Source: Orobanche coerulescens
Lineage: Eukaryota > Streptophyta > Magnoliopsida > Lamiales > Orobanchaceae
Length of the DNA: 64,000 nt
Reading direction: 5' to 3'
Assembly: GCA_033398695.1 (NCBI GenBank)
Contig: CM065804.1
Location: 7,797,001 to 7,861,000, forward strand
Shown: one piece after another, positions 47,389 to 58,425 of the stretch
Layout of the letters: each line of letters starts with the position of its first letter
How positions within the stretch are numbered: position 1 is the first letter of the stretch
Notes under the pieces: model-generated
Databases searched by the model: none
Told to the model about the DNA's origin: nothing
The model's input: only the letters and a program-made list of their open reading frames with translations
Made by a program: the position numbers and the translations under genes

Positions 47389-48161
47389 GTAATATTTCTA
47401 GAACCCTATTTTCGATTAATTTGGGGGTTTTGGGATTTTCTTCCGATTCGTTCCGTTTTGTTGGTGGATTCATGATGTATACGATTAATATTGTTAGTAT
47501 CTTTAGTTTTCCTACTGATTCATGGATATTTTGTGGATTTTTACGGAATCGAGAGGGTTTGGTTGTGGTCCGCCCTCGTTGTTATTTTTGGTACGAATAT
47601 ACATGAATCGTAGGCGGGTTTCCGGGTGTATTCCATTTCCGTAATCGTCTAGAGTTGGTTGTGATTGTGTTATTCGAATCGTTAGGTTCATTTCCGCCGG
47701 TTCCTTGCGGTCGTGTTCGACTCTTCCTTTCCGTTCGTATCACCGTCTATTAACCGAGGCAAGTATCCTTATGAACTTATAATCTTGACATAGTAGTTTT
47801 GTATGAGGAATTGTGTGTGTGTGTGTGTGTATACTCACTACGGGTTAGATCCGACGGGGTCTCGGTAGGGCTCCACGAAGCTGTGGAACCGCGAGTTGCT
47901 TTTAACCACTACGGGTTAGATCCGACGGGGTCTCGGTAGGGATCCACGAAGCTGTGGGTCCGCGGTTAATTGTGGTGCATTTTACAAATGTGGTTTTGAT
48001 TATTGGCATTTCCGGAAATGAGTGTTTTGGAACTATGTTTTCTTAATTGCATGCATTACTATATGTGAAAGATGTAAGTCGTTCATTTAGTTACTTGTAC
48101 TAGCGTAATTGCTAACCCCTCTGGGGACCCGTTTTGGGGAAATTCGTTTTATGAATTTCAG
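47389..48161 (+). other. Predicted leader intron in element C left LTR
   Basis: Donor TCCAAAG|GTAATATT, branch-like TTGCTAACCCCT, hairpin CCCC-TCT-GGGG, acceptor ATGAATTTCAG|GTCAG. The same signals are at 62793 and 63561 in the right LTR. Confidence 0.45.
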
Positions 48162-48539
48162 GTCAGATTCATCGAGACGAGCGGGTCTTTGGACCAAGAT
48201 ATGCGGATGATGGCCGTGCGTGATGATTGTGCACGAGTGGTGTCTTATTGCTTTCTATCTTTTTATTTTTATGGTCTTTGAACTAATATAAGTACTCGAG
48301 TACTTAAGAACTTTTACTTGTCGGGATCGTATTGTTGTTTATTATGTTGTGATGGATTATGGTGTCATGTTTGACCGGTTGAACCGGGTGAATTATTTTG
48401 TTGGGCGTGTTTATGACGAGGTATTTTTCTGTCGTTTCTGTGAGTCGATGAGTATGATGCTTGTTCAGACTGGTGGGTCCCATGTAGGGATTCACGGCGC
48501 TGTAATATACCTCGGATATCCTGGGGGTGTTACAGAAAA

Positions 48540-48551
48540 TGGTATCAGAGA
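48540..48551 (+). promoter_or_regulatory. PBS of element C
   Basis: TGGTATCAGAGA, initiator tRNA-Met type, five bases after the LTR. Confidence 0.85.
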
Positions 48552-48773
48552 ACTAGGTTTATGGATACCTAGGCTTGTCGGTTTATTGGGTCTTGTTGTA
48601 TTTTGTTTTGCACAATCATCATCACGCTGCCATGATTCCGGTACTACCAGTGCCCGTAAGTTTTCTTTTGTCTGTCCCTTATACTCTTGTATCGTACCCC
48701 TAGTTCTCAATTTGCGATCGTTCTTTTCTTGTACTTACCATCGTATGGCTTTTGCTACTTATTTAACTCCAGT

Positions 48774-49200
48774 ATGGATGCTGGAAGAGGTCGTGGTCGT
48801 GGTCGCGGTCGTGGTCGTGGACGCGGCCAGGGACGTGGGGCAGCCGGTGGGGCGGCCACGTCCACGATCTTGAGCCAGCGATACGGGCGACCGTCACAGT
48901 CATGCTTCCTCTCAGGAGCGCGCCGACCTTGGTATTGCGGCTGTTATGCAGCAAATGGTGAATCAAATGGCGGCGATAGCTCAGGCGGTTCAGAACCCGG
49001 ATCCGGCCCATGCTAATCGGGGCGGAGCGGACCGTTGGCTTCAGGATGTCATCAAGATGCATCCTCCTCAGTTTTCGGGAGCTTCAGACCCGATCGGCTG
49101 GGAGGGGTGGATCAAGGAGATATCTAAGGTCTTCGTTGCCACTAACTGTCCCGAGGACCGTAAGGTCCCCATTGCCCAGTACTTCCTCACAGGGGACGCT
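48774..49200 (+). pseudogene. Element C Gag, N-terminal half
   Basis: ATG at 48774 opens MDAGRGRGRGRGRGRGRG, an RG-rich tail like that of element B. A frameshift near 48880 leads to the Gag core MQQMVNQMAAIAQAV, DRWLQDVIKMHPPQFSG, WEGWIKEISKVF and AQYFLTGDA, ending at the D insertion site. The frame resumes in register at 57848. Confidence 0.85.
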
Positions 49201-50626
49201 TGATCGCTTGGATTCGCGTAGTATGGTTTTCAAATCCGATCAATTTTAAAATTTGTAAAACCTCGGAGTATTTCCAAGGTGTCGAACCCAAGGGAATTGA
49301 TGTGTCGAAAATAAAGGAATTAACTCTACTCAAAATTTGACTGCTATTTAGGAATCCGAAAAATTGTTTTGATTCTAATTATCTAATTTTAAAAATCGAA
49401 GAACAAAAATTAAATAAAAGATGAAATATCTAAATTAAGCAAATAAAGCAAATTAGCAAGATAAAATCACAAGTCGAAAGGTAATCGATCCTAGGGTAGT
49501 ATCATCTAATTGAGTTCACACAATTCGTTCACTTGATTCCTTCTCCCCAAAATTTAATTCAATCCTAGAAATAATCACTCGGTCGATCTAGAATTCCTGT
49601 CAAGGCAACCTAGAAAGATAGTTAATTAAAACCCTTTTCCCCGTCAGGGCTCAAAGAATTAAAATCACTTAAAAAGCACCAACTTATTTATCTATGATTT
49701 ATCTTTCTCCGCTAGGTCTCAAGATAAAATCATATTGTGTGTCAAGTATTTCCACTAATCAATTACTCCTTCCGGACAAAATCAATTAGCTAACATGCAT
49801 CAATTAAGGGCCCTTTAATCGAGCATGAGATTTAACACAACTTGAACACAAGCCTAGGATGAAAGGTCAAAAGGTAATCAAAGGAACATCATGTGAACAT
49901 CAATTAAAATTACTAACCCTAGAATCAATCAATGAATTAGCCAGACATACTTGAAATTAAACAAGAACTAGCTGAAGAATGCATATTAGTAATATAAAAA
50001 GAGAGATTACAACCCGTACGTATGAACTCCGAGTCTTCAATAATAATTCTCCTCCAAAAAGTTCTTGAAACAAAGGAATAAATCTTGCTAAAAAAGTGTA
50101 AAAATCTGCTTAAGAGTGATAAAGGTTGATGGAAGATGATCCAAGATTATGAAACTAGGTCTAAAAACAGGTTTATATAGCCTAAGGGGTTACAAAATCC
50201 CGATTAGCCCTAATCTAGGAAATAAATAATATCCAAAAGAGTCAAAATCCGTCCAAAAACGAGAGCTCACTGGGAAGCCTTTCGGCTGGCCTATCGGCCG
50301 ATAGTTTGGCCGATAGGTGGTTCGTCGATTTCTTCACTCGATAGGCGGAGCTCCTTTCGGACGGCCCTATCGGCCGATAGGTGGCGATAGGGTCTTCTGT
50401 TTGGCGCAAAAATCCGTTTCTTCGTCCGTTTGACTCGACTCTCGGTCCTTTGTCTCGTTTTGGGTCCTTTTGGCTCTAAAAACCTGCAAACACACTAAAA
50501 CCAACCCAAACGCGTAATACGGCTCGACTAATCATAAATAAGCCAAATACGAGCACATTAATCACGAAACGAGATAAAAACCTAGTATAAAATCCTAGAA
50601 ATAAGTGGTAAAATTACCACTTATCA
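49201..50626 (-). repeat. 3' LTR of element D
   Basis: 1426 bp. In minus orientation CCTATCGGCCGATAGG words (plus 50279-50395) lie about 100-220 bp upstream of the TATA box CTATATAAACC (plus 50170-50180). Confidence 0.92.
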
Positions 50627-50663
50627 AACCCCCCCAAACTTAAGCCTTGTTCGTCCCGAACAA
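50627..50663 (-). promoter_or_regulatory. Hairpin and PPT of element D
   Basis: Minus-strand TTGTTCGGGACGAACAA (plus 50647-50663) is a perfect 7-bp inverted repeat with a GGA loop; 20 nt containing AAGTTTGGGGGGGTT separate it from the LTR. Confidence 0.75.
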
Positions 50664-52084
50664 CAAAAAGAAAAGAACAAAGAAAATCGTGAATCATCGT
50701 GCAACTCATAGTGTTCAACCTAATCAATACTACCCTGTAATTCTCTCTAAATAATCCGAGTGTCGTAAAAGCGAGCTGCACTCAGAATAATGATTCCACA
50801 AAGTAGTCAAGTTGATCCTAATCATTCGTTCATGAAGAAAATCCGGCTCAAAGATTAACAAAACGTGAGTCAAATCGATCCAATATGAAAGGCTAAAATA
50901 AACAAGCTAGTTCGTCCGTTACGATCGAGTGGCACATTTTTCACGAGTTTCATAACAAATAAACCTCGGTCAGTATTCCCTTATATATATGTTCACGAAT
51001 TTAATTCGAGTTGACCACTAGGTTAGGATCTCGGGATGTTTCATCGGGGTAATCCTAGGGTGGAACTTCCATTCTCATGTATTAGGAAACCGTTTGACGT
51101 AAAAGACACTCATGGGGCACATGGATGCTTCTAGTTACTAAGTTCCCGTCTACAGCGGAGAAACAACTCGAATATATAATTTCCGCATGTCCGAATCAAG
51201 GTCGCCGTTTTACGCGAGAGTAAACAGCGGGTCACGCGAATACCCCCGGTTACTAAGTTCCATATCATTGGCACATGTGAAATATCTAAATCACTAGTCT
51301 AATCAGAGTCGTCGTTTTACGCGAGGGTAAACAACGGGTCACGCGAATGCCCGGTTACTAGACTTCCCTTCATAGAACAACATTATCTCAATTTTTGGGA
51401 AAAGCGGCCGACACTAAACTCAATCTAAGTGCCAACACGACCGACTAAACAAGACGACTCACTATCAGGAAGATGTAACCAAACGTATTGACGGTGATTT
51501 TAAAACAAGTATGTATCGTCTCTTATCTGCCAAGACCTCTACAATCACGAAAAATTTTGGACCTAAATAAATACTATGCAAAACAGAAATAACTGACTAC
51601 AACTCGACTAAAACTCGACCGTTTCTTCAGAGAGAAAAACAGTGTCGTAACATCGGTATCACACAATTAGAAGCACGAAAAATTCACTAATAAGGAAAAA
51701 CTAAAGACAAGCAAGGCTATCTAAAACAAACAACGAAAAGCAAATAAAAGCAAACATGAAATCTAAAAAAAAAAAAAAAAAAAAACTACTACGACCTAAA
51801 AAATAGAAAATAGAAACTAGCAAACACACCGAACGAAAATGAATAAAAAAAATTCTAAAAACTAAGCAACCAAAAGCCAAAACCATGCAACACCAAAATG
51901 ATAAGCACAAATAAACACAACGGGCACCAACACAAGCAAATAAAGATACAAGGCAAACACGGTACTCACACGTAAAGAAATTAACAAAGCCGCACTTCTC
52001 CCCCCCCCCCAAACTTATTTCGCATCCCAAAGGAGGAATAAGTTTGAAAAGAGAAAGGAGTGGCTTTGTTAATGGAGTACCTGA
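50664..52084. other. Element D 3' non-coding region
   Basis: No gene seen. It holds a direct repeat of about 60 bp (GTTTTACGCGAG...GGGTCACGCGAAT... at about 51208 and 51310), a poly-A run (51768-51784), and a second PPT-like CCCCCCCCCCAAACTTA (51998-52017). A third, shorter one lies at 52694-52707. Confidence 0.7.
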
Positions 52085-52572
52085 TCACTGTGGCGGAAAT
52101 GGCGGGTTTGTCGGCGAGCTCGGATCATAGCGGGCATGTGAATCGGGGAAAGGAGCAAAGTGGTACATCTCATGTAGCATTCGGTGGTAGTGGTCCTCCT
52201 GTGCCCACCTATCTTCCTGTCTCTTCCTCTCTTGCTCCCTCCAAGCAATCTCCTCTTGTCGCCACACTCTGTCCTCTTCGGCGCGTCTCTCCACGAGCTC
52301 GTACAACTCATTGACCCGAGTGGCAACAAAGACCCACCCGAGTCTCAACCTCGCCCAACCGAGTTCCCAAAGAACCAAACTCGGCTGTCAAAGAACGCAT
52401 ACTCGCCAAGTGATAATTATCTTGCGCTTGCATACTCTCGTCGTGCATCTCTCTCTCTCTCTCAAAGAATCTCGTCTCAAAAGCATCAAACTCCGGAGCC
52501 CTCAACTATTACTTTGCTAGCCTTAGATTTTCCGGCCGTACTCGGATTCGACTTCTTGCTTTGCTTTCCCAT
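52085..52572 (-). pseudogene. Element D downstream ORF: small charged coiled-coil protein
   Basis: From the ATG at 52572 (MGKQSKKSNPSTAGKSKASK) the frame shifts near 52495 into RAPEFDAFETRFFEREREMHDESMQ, and again near 52340 into VNELYELVERRAEEDRVWRQ, ending SPTNPPFPPQ near 52085. It would be about 170 residues, with a lysine-rich basic start and an R/E/Q/W-rich helical coiled coil. It occupies the position after pol where Athila elements have an env-like ORF, but no membrane segment is visible. Function is unknown. Confidence 0.5.
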
Positions 52573-52582
52573 TTCAACGTTC

Positions 52583-53172
52583 CTACAAAACAACCATCCA
52601 ATTAAAATCCAATAAACACTCATAATACAAACATTCAATGAGCATCGACATAATCCAATAATCCCATATACTACGATCAATAAATCACTCAACCTCCCCC
52701 AAACTTAGTCTCCCCCATTTCATATTCAAAGTATCAAAATCACAACCCACAATAACAAAACAACACACTATGAACATATTAGGGCAAATTCTCTCCAATC
52801 CAATCTAATTCATCAACAATTCAACTCACAGCAATCCCAATTAACAATTTAATTCAACAAATTTACCCCAATTTCAACAATTTCAAAATTAGGGTTCTTC
52901 CAATTTGGGGGTTTTTTCAAAATTCGTTCAATTTCATCAATTAATCCCCCAATTCGAAGTACCCATGAACAATTAAGCATAGATAACATGATTCCCTCAA
53001 GATTCTATCAACAATCGGGCATAGAATTCAAAGAACATCAAAGTTTAGCAAAAGCCCCAAAAAGTGGATCCCCAATTCGATTTACATCAAAACTCCAAAA
53101 AGAATCCGTCAAAGTACTTCAAAACATGTATAGAATTGAAAAACAAGAAGATTAAGAGTCGAAACTACGTAC
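52583..53172 (-). other. Predicted 5'UTR intron before the element D downstream ORF
   Basis: Minus-strand donor CGATCAAG|GTACGTAG at 53172 and acceptor TGTTTTGTAG|GAACG at 52583, 10 nt before the ATG. Upstream (53180-53300) is a UTR-like C/T-rich stretch with CACTCTCTC and an AT-rich TTATTTTATA. Confidence 0.4.
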
Positions 53173-53220
53173 CTTGATCGAGTTTGAAGGAAGAAAAGTA
53201 GAAAAAATTCGCCCCTTTCT

Positions 53221-53512
53221 CTTATGTTCTATCGGCCGAGAGAGTGCAAGTGTGTGAGAAAATCGGGTGTGAAGTGTTTAAAAGGGGTATAAAATAACCG
53301 GGTCGAAGTGGATCTTGGTAGGGTAAGTTCTATCGGCCAGGCCTATCGCCGATAGTCAGGTCGATAGGAGCCTGTCTCTTACATACCTTTATATCGGGTG
53401 GTATATCGGTCGATAGGCATACCTATCGACCACCGCTTGTAATCAATAAAAATTCGTTTATTTTTCTCGGCTATCGGCCGGGCCTATCGGCCGATAGGCT
53501 CGCCCGATAGGA
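53221..53512. repeat. Internal cluster of CCTATCGGCCGATAGG words in element D
   Basis: Copies or halves of the LTR word occur at about 53228, 53331-53375, 53400-53430 and 53472-53510, upstream (in minus orientation) of the possible internal promoter. Further copies at 54706-54800 lie between gag and protease. Confidence 0.8.
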
Positions 53513-53733
53513 TTTACGCCTCAAAAATTTTTTCAGCTCGTTCTACTTCACATACTTGGTCCCGTTTTTGCTTGGATATGGCGATGAAAGACCTGCAGGT
53601 ATTCAAAACTCGGCATGCATGGATTAGAACTTAACAAAAACTAACAAAGCTACTACGAAATTAGAAACTACAAAAATCACGCAAACGAAAAATCGAAAAT
53701 AAATGAATAAAACGAACTAATATACATACATAC

Positions 53734-53751
53734 GTTGGGTTACCTCCCAAC
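53734..53751 (-). promoter_or_regulatory. GTTGGG-AGGTAA-CCCAAC hairpin
   Basis: A perfect 6-bp stem with a 6-nt loop. The sequence around it (GTTAAACGT...TTGTTGGGAGGTAACCCAAC) resembles a motif familiar from Athila-type elements, placed after pol and before the env-like region. Here it follows the pol deletion. Confidence 0.6.
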
Positions 53752-54111
53752 AAGTGCTACGTTTAACGTCTTTAGCTAGACGATACCTCATTCAACCCGG
53801 GTCTTCAGTGACAACTCCCCCTTGAACGGGTTTGTGGATATCAAGATAGCACACGCTCCTCTCATTAGGTCGAGACTCGTTCGCCTCCAACATTCGAACA
53901 TACTTCGGCAAATCCTCGGAAATTTCATCAACCTCAGAATGTGAGTAAATGGAGTGTGAAATACAATGCTCCAACAAGTCGGTCGGGGCGGCATAATAGA
54001 CTCAATTTCAAAACATTCCTCGGGCGCATCGTCGGGCTTCTTCATCGCGTCATAGATGGAAATTTTCGATTTTGATCGTTAACCGGAAAGTAAGATCGCC
54101 CTCACGGACGT

Positions 54112-55275
54112 CTATAAGTGCTCTCCCGTTGCTAGAAACGGTCTCCCAAAGATCAATGGTTGATTTTCGTCCTCGGGCATATCAAGAACTACGAAATCGG
54201 CCGAAGACCAAGTGTTGGACTCTAACGAGCACATCCTCCACAATTTCCCTCGGATAAGTGATCGACTGTCCGCCATGAGTAGAGAAATGGTAGTCGGCTT
54301 CATCTCCCCAATCTTCAACCTCTTAAAGATGGATAGAGGCATAAGATTGATGCTTGCCCCGAGATCACACAACCCATTACGGAACGTTTGGTCGCCAATC
54401 ATGCATGCCAAAGTAAAACGTCCGGATCCTTCGCTTGAGTGGGAGCTTGTTTTGAATGATAGCGCTACACTCCTCTCATATTTATTGTTTCAAACTTCCT
54501 CAATTTCCTCTTGCTTGCCACAGCGTCTTTCAAGAATTTCACGTAGCACGGCATGTCTCTCAAAGCGTCTAGAAGTGGAATGTTGATATTCACCTTTTGA
54601 AACATGTCGATAAATTGTTGGAGCTTTTCATCATATCTCGACTTGGCCAAATTTGTGGAAATGGAGCTTTTTCCTCAAAATTCTTCACATTCGCATCTCC
54701 GGACCTTTCGGCCAATAGGGGGTCGATAGGCTTAGCCGCCGGTATTACATTTGGTATCGGTTGGGCCTATCGGTAGATAGCCGCCGATAGGTTCTGCGTA
54801 TTCCATCTTCTTTCGTTTTCGCTCCGTTTCTAATACCTCTTTGTTTCGTGTTTCTCAACTTCAGCCCCATGATTACTGTACCTCGTTCCACTCCGAAGCT
54901 CGATTGCGTTGCATTGCTGCGTCTTGGGTTGGTCTCTTTGCTCGGAAAATGCCCGGCTTATGAAATCCGGCAGGCGTTCGCCATTTGACTCATTTGGGTC
55001 TCCACCATCGACATACGCTTTGTCAAGGCTATCACCGAGTTTCCAATAGATGTCACACTATGCTCGAGAGCCCCGAACCTCTTGTCTACTTTATAAATAA
55101 AATCTTTTTGACTCGCCTCCAACCGTTCCAACATCTCTTCCATAGGTGTCTTAGCAATCGGCTCTTGAATAACCCCATTTTTCACGTTAAATCCCGGTGG
55201 TGGCTGGAGAGCATTGTTCGGATTGGCATAGGAGAAGTTAGGGTGGTTTCGATTGTTCGGATAAGAGTTCCCCAA
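54112..55275 (-). pseudogene. Element D Gag C-terminus and protease
   Basis: 54958-55275 encodes the spacer with PPPGF and a coiled coil (MEEMLERLEASQKDF...SMVETQMSQMAN). 54465-54650 encodes KSRYDEKLQQFIDMFQKVNINIPLLDAL, a conserved Athila stretch before the protease. 54112-54411 is the protease with NGLCDLGASINLMPLSIFKRL and QPLIFGRPFLAT. The stretch 54660-54950 is non-coding and carries outlying CCTATCGG/CCGATAGG words. After the protease only short scraps follow and RT never appears. Confidence 0.82.
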
Positions 55276-55457
55276 TTTCCCCCTTCTAAGTTTCCTCCTT
55301 GCATGTAGTTCACATCCTCCTTAACGCAATCGGCTCGTTTAACTCTTCAAAACTGAATTGACTCCCAAAGTATTCTTTATTAGAATCTCGAGCTCTTTTT
55401 GTTGTTTTTCAAATTTTGCCTTTAAATCACCGTAGGCGTCCTCGTCACCGGTGGAAC

Positions 55458-56269
55458 CTATCTTCTCGTCATCTTCCTATCGGTCACCTCCTCATAATCA
55501 TTGTTTACCGCTAGCTCAATGAGATTTTTGGCCTCTTCATAATCGTTAGCTAGAAATCCCCCTTTCGATGAATAGTCCAACTCTCTTCTAGCCTTCCTCG
55601 TCAAACCCCGATAAAACCGAATATAGATCTCCTCTTTGTCAATTCCATCTTTGTGGGCATTTGCGAAGTAGCTTCTTGAATCGGATCCATGCCTCGTATA
55701 AATATTCATCCTCATATTGCTCGAATTGCAAGATATCGTTGATTTGTTTTTGCACCTTCGAGGGAGGATAGAACTGTGCTAAGAACAATCGGGTCATCTC
55801 TCTCCAAGTACCAATTTCCTTCCGATCTAGGCTCTTGTACCAATCTAGCGCATCGTCTTCTAAAGAAAATCGGAATAGGCGGAGCTTAATGACATCCGGA
55901 GGCACTCCGTTTTGCTTGATAGTGGCACATATGTCCAAAAACGACTCAAGGTGAGCGTTTGGATCTTCATTAACTCCTCCGTATGTTTGAGACTTCACCG
56001 TAGCAATGAGGGACGGCTTAAGCTCGAAGTTGTTGGCATCAATCTTTCCCCAACCTCCTTCTTGATAATCGTCCGGCTTAGGTCGGCGGGCATTCAAAGG
56101 GATCTTCTCGGGACGAGCGAGTTCTCGTGGTTGGTCAACAATGCCGCCATGGTATCAACGAAAGGTATAGAAAGAGTCTCGGTTCTCGCTTCTTGCTTCT
56201 TCTTCCTCAAAGACCTCTCGATTTCGGATCCAAAGGAAATAAGTTCTTTCCTTGGGATCTCGTGATCAT
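55458..56269 (-). pseudogene. Element D Gag
   Basis: Starts MHDHEIPRKELISFG at 56269, shifts frame near 56100, then has the Athila-type Gag: NNFELKPSLIATVKSQTYGG, DPNAHLESFLDICATIKQNG, LRLFRFSLEDDALDWYKSL, WREMTRLFLAQFYPPSKV. A second shift near 55680 leads to FYRGLTRKARRELDYSSKGGF and DYEEAKNLIELA. The protein forms the particle; this copy has at least two shifts. Confidence 0.85.
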
Positions 56270-56395
56270 GCACCGCCTACAAGGAAAAGAAAACAAGATG
56301 TGAGGAAACGAGATCGAATATTAATAATAAAAGTAAACTACCTAAAGTAACAATCTCTTCTTTTTCGAATTATTCCCTTAAATTTTCTATCAATT

Positions 56396-56411
56396 CCCGA
56401 CAACGGCGCCA
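56396..56411 (-). promoter_or_regulatory. PBS of element D
   Basis: Minus-strand TGGCGCCGTTGTCGGG, four bases from the LTR end ...CGATCA; tRNA-Asp-type site typical of Athila/Tat elements. Confidence 0.8.
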
Positions 56412-56415
56412 AAAT

Positions 56416-57842
56416 TGATCGCTTGGATTCGCGTAGTATGGTTTTCAAATCCGATCAATTTTAAAATTTGTAAAACCTCGGAGTATTTCCAAGGTGTCGA
56501 ACCCAAGGGTATTGATGTGTCGAAAATAAAGGAATTAACTCTACTCAAAATTTGACTGCTATTAATGAATCAGAAAAATTTTTTATATTCAAATTATCTA
56601 ATATTAAAAATCGAAGAACAAAAATTAAATAAAAGATGAAATATCTAAATTAAGCAAATAAATCAAATTAGCAAGATAAAATCACAAGTCGAAGGTAATC
56701 GATCCTAGGGTAGTATCATCTAATTGAGTTCACACAATTCGTTCACTTGATTCCTTCTCCCCAAAATTTAATTCAATCCTAGAAATAATCACTCGGTCGA
56801 TCTAGAATTCCTGTCAAGGCAACCTAGAAAGATAGTTAATTAAAACCCTTTTCCCCGTCAGGGCTCAAAGAATTAAAATCACTTAAAAGCACCAACTTAT
56901 TTATCTATGATTTATCTTTCTCCGCTAGGTCTCAAGATAAAATCATATTGTGTGTCAAGTATTTCCACTAATCAATTACTCCTTAGGACAAAATCAATTA
57001 GCTAACATGCATCAATTAAGGGCCCTTTAATCGAGCATGAGATTTAACACAACTTGAACACAAGCCTAGGATGAAAGGTCAAAAGGTAATCAAAGGAACA
57101 TCATGTGAACATCAATTAAAATTACTAACCCTAGAATCAATCAATGAATTAGCCAGACATACTTGAAATTAAACAAGAACTAGCTGAAGAATGCATATTA
57201 GTAATATAAAAAGAGAGATTACAACCCGTACGTATGAACTCCGAGTCTTCAATAATAATTCTCCTCCAAAAAGTTCTTGAAACAAAGGAATAAATCTTGC
57301 TAAAAAAGTGTAAAAATCTGCTTAAGAGTGATAAAGGCTGATGGAAGATGATCCAAGATTATGAAACTAGGTCTAAAAACAGGTTTATATAGCCTAAGGG
57401 GTTACAAAATCCCGATTAGCCCTAATCTAGGAAATAAATAATATCCAAAAGAGTCAAAATCCGTCCAAAAACGAGAGCCCGCTGGGAAGCCTTTCGGCCT
57501 GGCCTATCGGCCGATAGGCTGGCCGATAGGTGGTTCGTCGATTTCTTCACTCGATAGGCAGGAGCTCCTTTCGGACGGCCCTATAGGCCGATAGGCTGGC
57601 CGATAGGGTCTTCTGTTTGGCGCAAAAATCCGTTTCTTCGTCCGTTTGACTCGACTCTCGGTCCTTTGTCTCGTTTTGGGTCCTTTTGGCTCTAAAAACC
57701 TGCAAACACACTAAAACCAACCCAAACGCGTAATACGGCTCGACTAATCATAAATAAGCCAAATACGAGCACATTAATCACGAAACGAGATAAAAACCTA
57801 GTATAAAATCCTAGAAATAAGTGGTAAAATTACCACTTATCA
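56416..57842 (-). repeat. 5' LTR of element D
   Basis: 1427 bp. TATA at plus 57384-57391, words at plus 57491-57611. Indels relative to the other LTR cluster in the word array. Confidence 0.92.
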
Positions 57843-57847
57843 ACGCT

Positions 57848-58420
57848 ACGGATTGGTGGGAGGCCGTTGGGCCCAAAGACCATGTTGCTTCGTGGACCGA
57901 ATTCCAAGAACTGATGGAGACTGAATATTGCCCGTGGCCGATCAGACAGGCTCGAGTACATGCTTTCTACGATGCTCAACCACGGGATATCCCCGTATCT
58001 CAGGCTATTGCCGACTTTAACAAGGAGTTGGGTTATGTGAAGACCCAAGTTGTCGAGGAGAGCGACAAAATCTTCCATTTTTCCAGGCGGATGAAATTGT
58101 CTATTCGGGACTATATGTCGGGGCTCGTCTGTACTACCTTGAAGGATTACCAGAGTAGGGCCCTTGCTTACGATATGTCTGTGACGGCGAGTGAGGCGGC
58201 CCGCGAGAGCAAGAAACAGAAGTCCGCCGGGAATTTTTCGGGCCACAAAGGTGGAGGTCAGCAGAAATTCCAGTCTGCCAACTTTTCCGCTGGTGGTGGC
58301 CCGGCTCGATCTACTGGGTTTCCCCGTAGGGCTGCCAGTGCCCCTTCTCGAGAGGTGAAATGCTTTAACTGTGGCGCGAGGCCACATCCGTATTTGTCCG
58401 AATCCTTTGCCGACGTGTAA
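57848..58420 (+). CDS. Element C Gag, C-terminal half
   Basis: Continues gag after the D insertion: [70 protein letters not shown]-rich linker follows, and then the start of the zinc knuckle [12 protein letters not shown], where a frameshift disrupts the CCHC. Function is assembly and RNA binding; the frame ends at 58420. Confidence 0.82.
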   Translation, partial: TDWWEAVGPKDHVASWTEFQELMETEYCPWPIRQARVHAFYDAQPRDIPVSQAIADFNKELGYVKTQVVEESDKIFHFSRRMKLSIRDYMSGLVCTTLKDYQSRALAYDMSVTASEAARESKKQKSAGNFSGHKGGGQQKFQSANFSAGGGPARSTGFPRRAASAPSREVKCFNCGARPHPYLSESFADV

Positions 58421-58425
58421 TCGGT

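Larger units (their letters stand above)
46655..48534 (+). repeat. Left LTR of element C (shared with the truncated copy)
   Basis: 1880 bp. GC-rich words GCCGCGGCACAC lie at 46900-47180, a predicted intron at 47389-48161, a TG microsatellite at about 47813-47831 and a roughly 70-bp duplicate (CACTACGGGTTAGATCCGAC...) at about 47836-47970. Confidence 0.9.
49201..57842 (-). mobile_element. Element D: Athila-like Ty3/gypsy without RT or integrase
   Basis: 8642 bp, minus orientation; LTRs 49201-50626 and 56416-57842 (plus ends TGATCGCTTGG...ACTTATCA), PBS TGGCGCCGTTGTCGGG (tRNA-Asp type used by Athila/Tat lineages), Gag and protease, PPT AAGTTTGGGGGGG, TSD ACGCT (49196-49200, 57843-57847). No RT, RNase H or integrase motif is present, so it is non-autonomous. 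LTRs are nearly identical except in their word clusters. Confidence 0.92.

Noticed and set aside
54706..54800. A further promoter between gag and protease of D, based on the words there
   Set aside because: No TATA-like site or splice signals follow on the element strand, so the words alone were not taken as a promoter.
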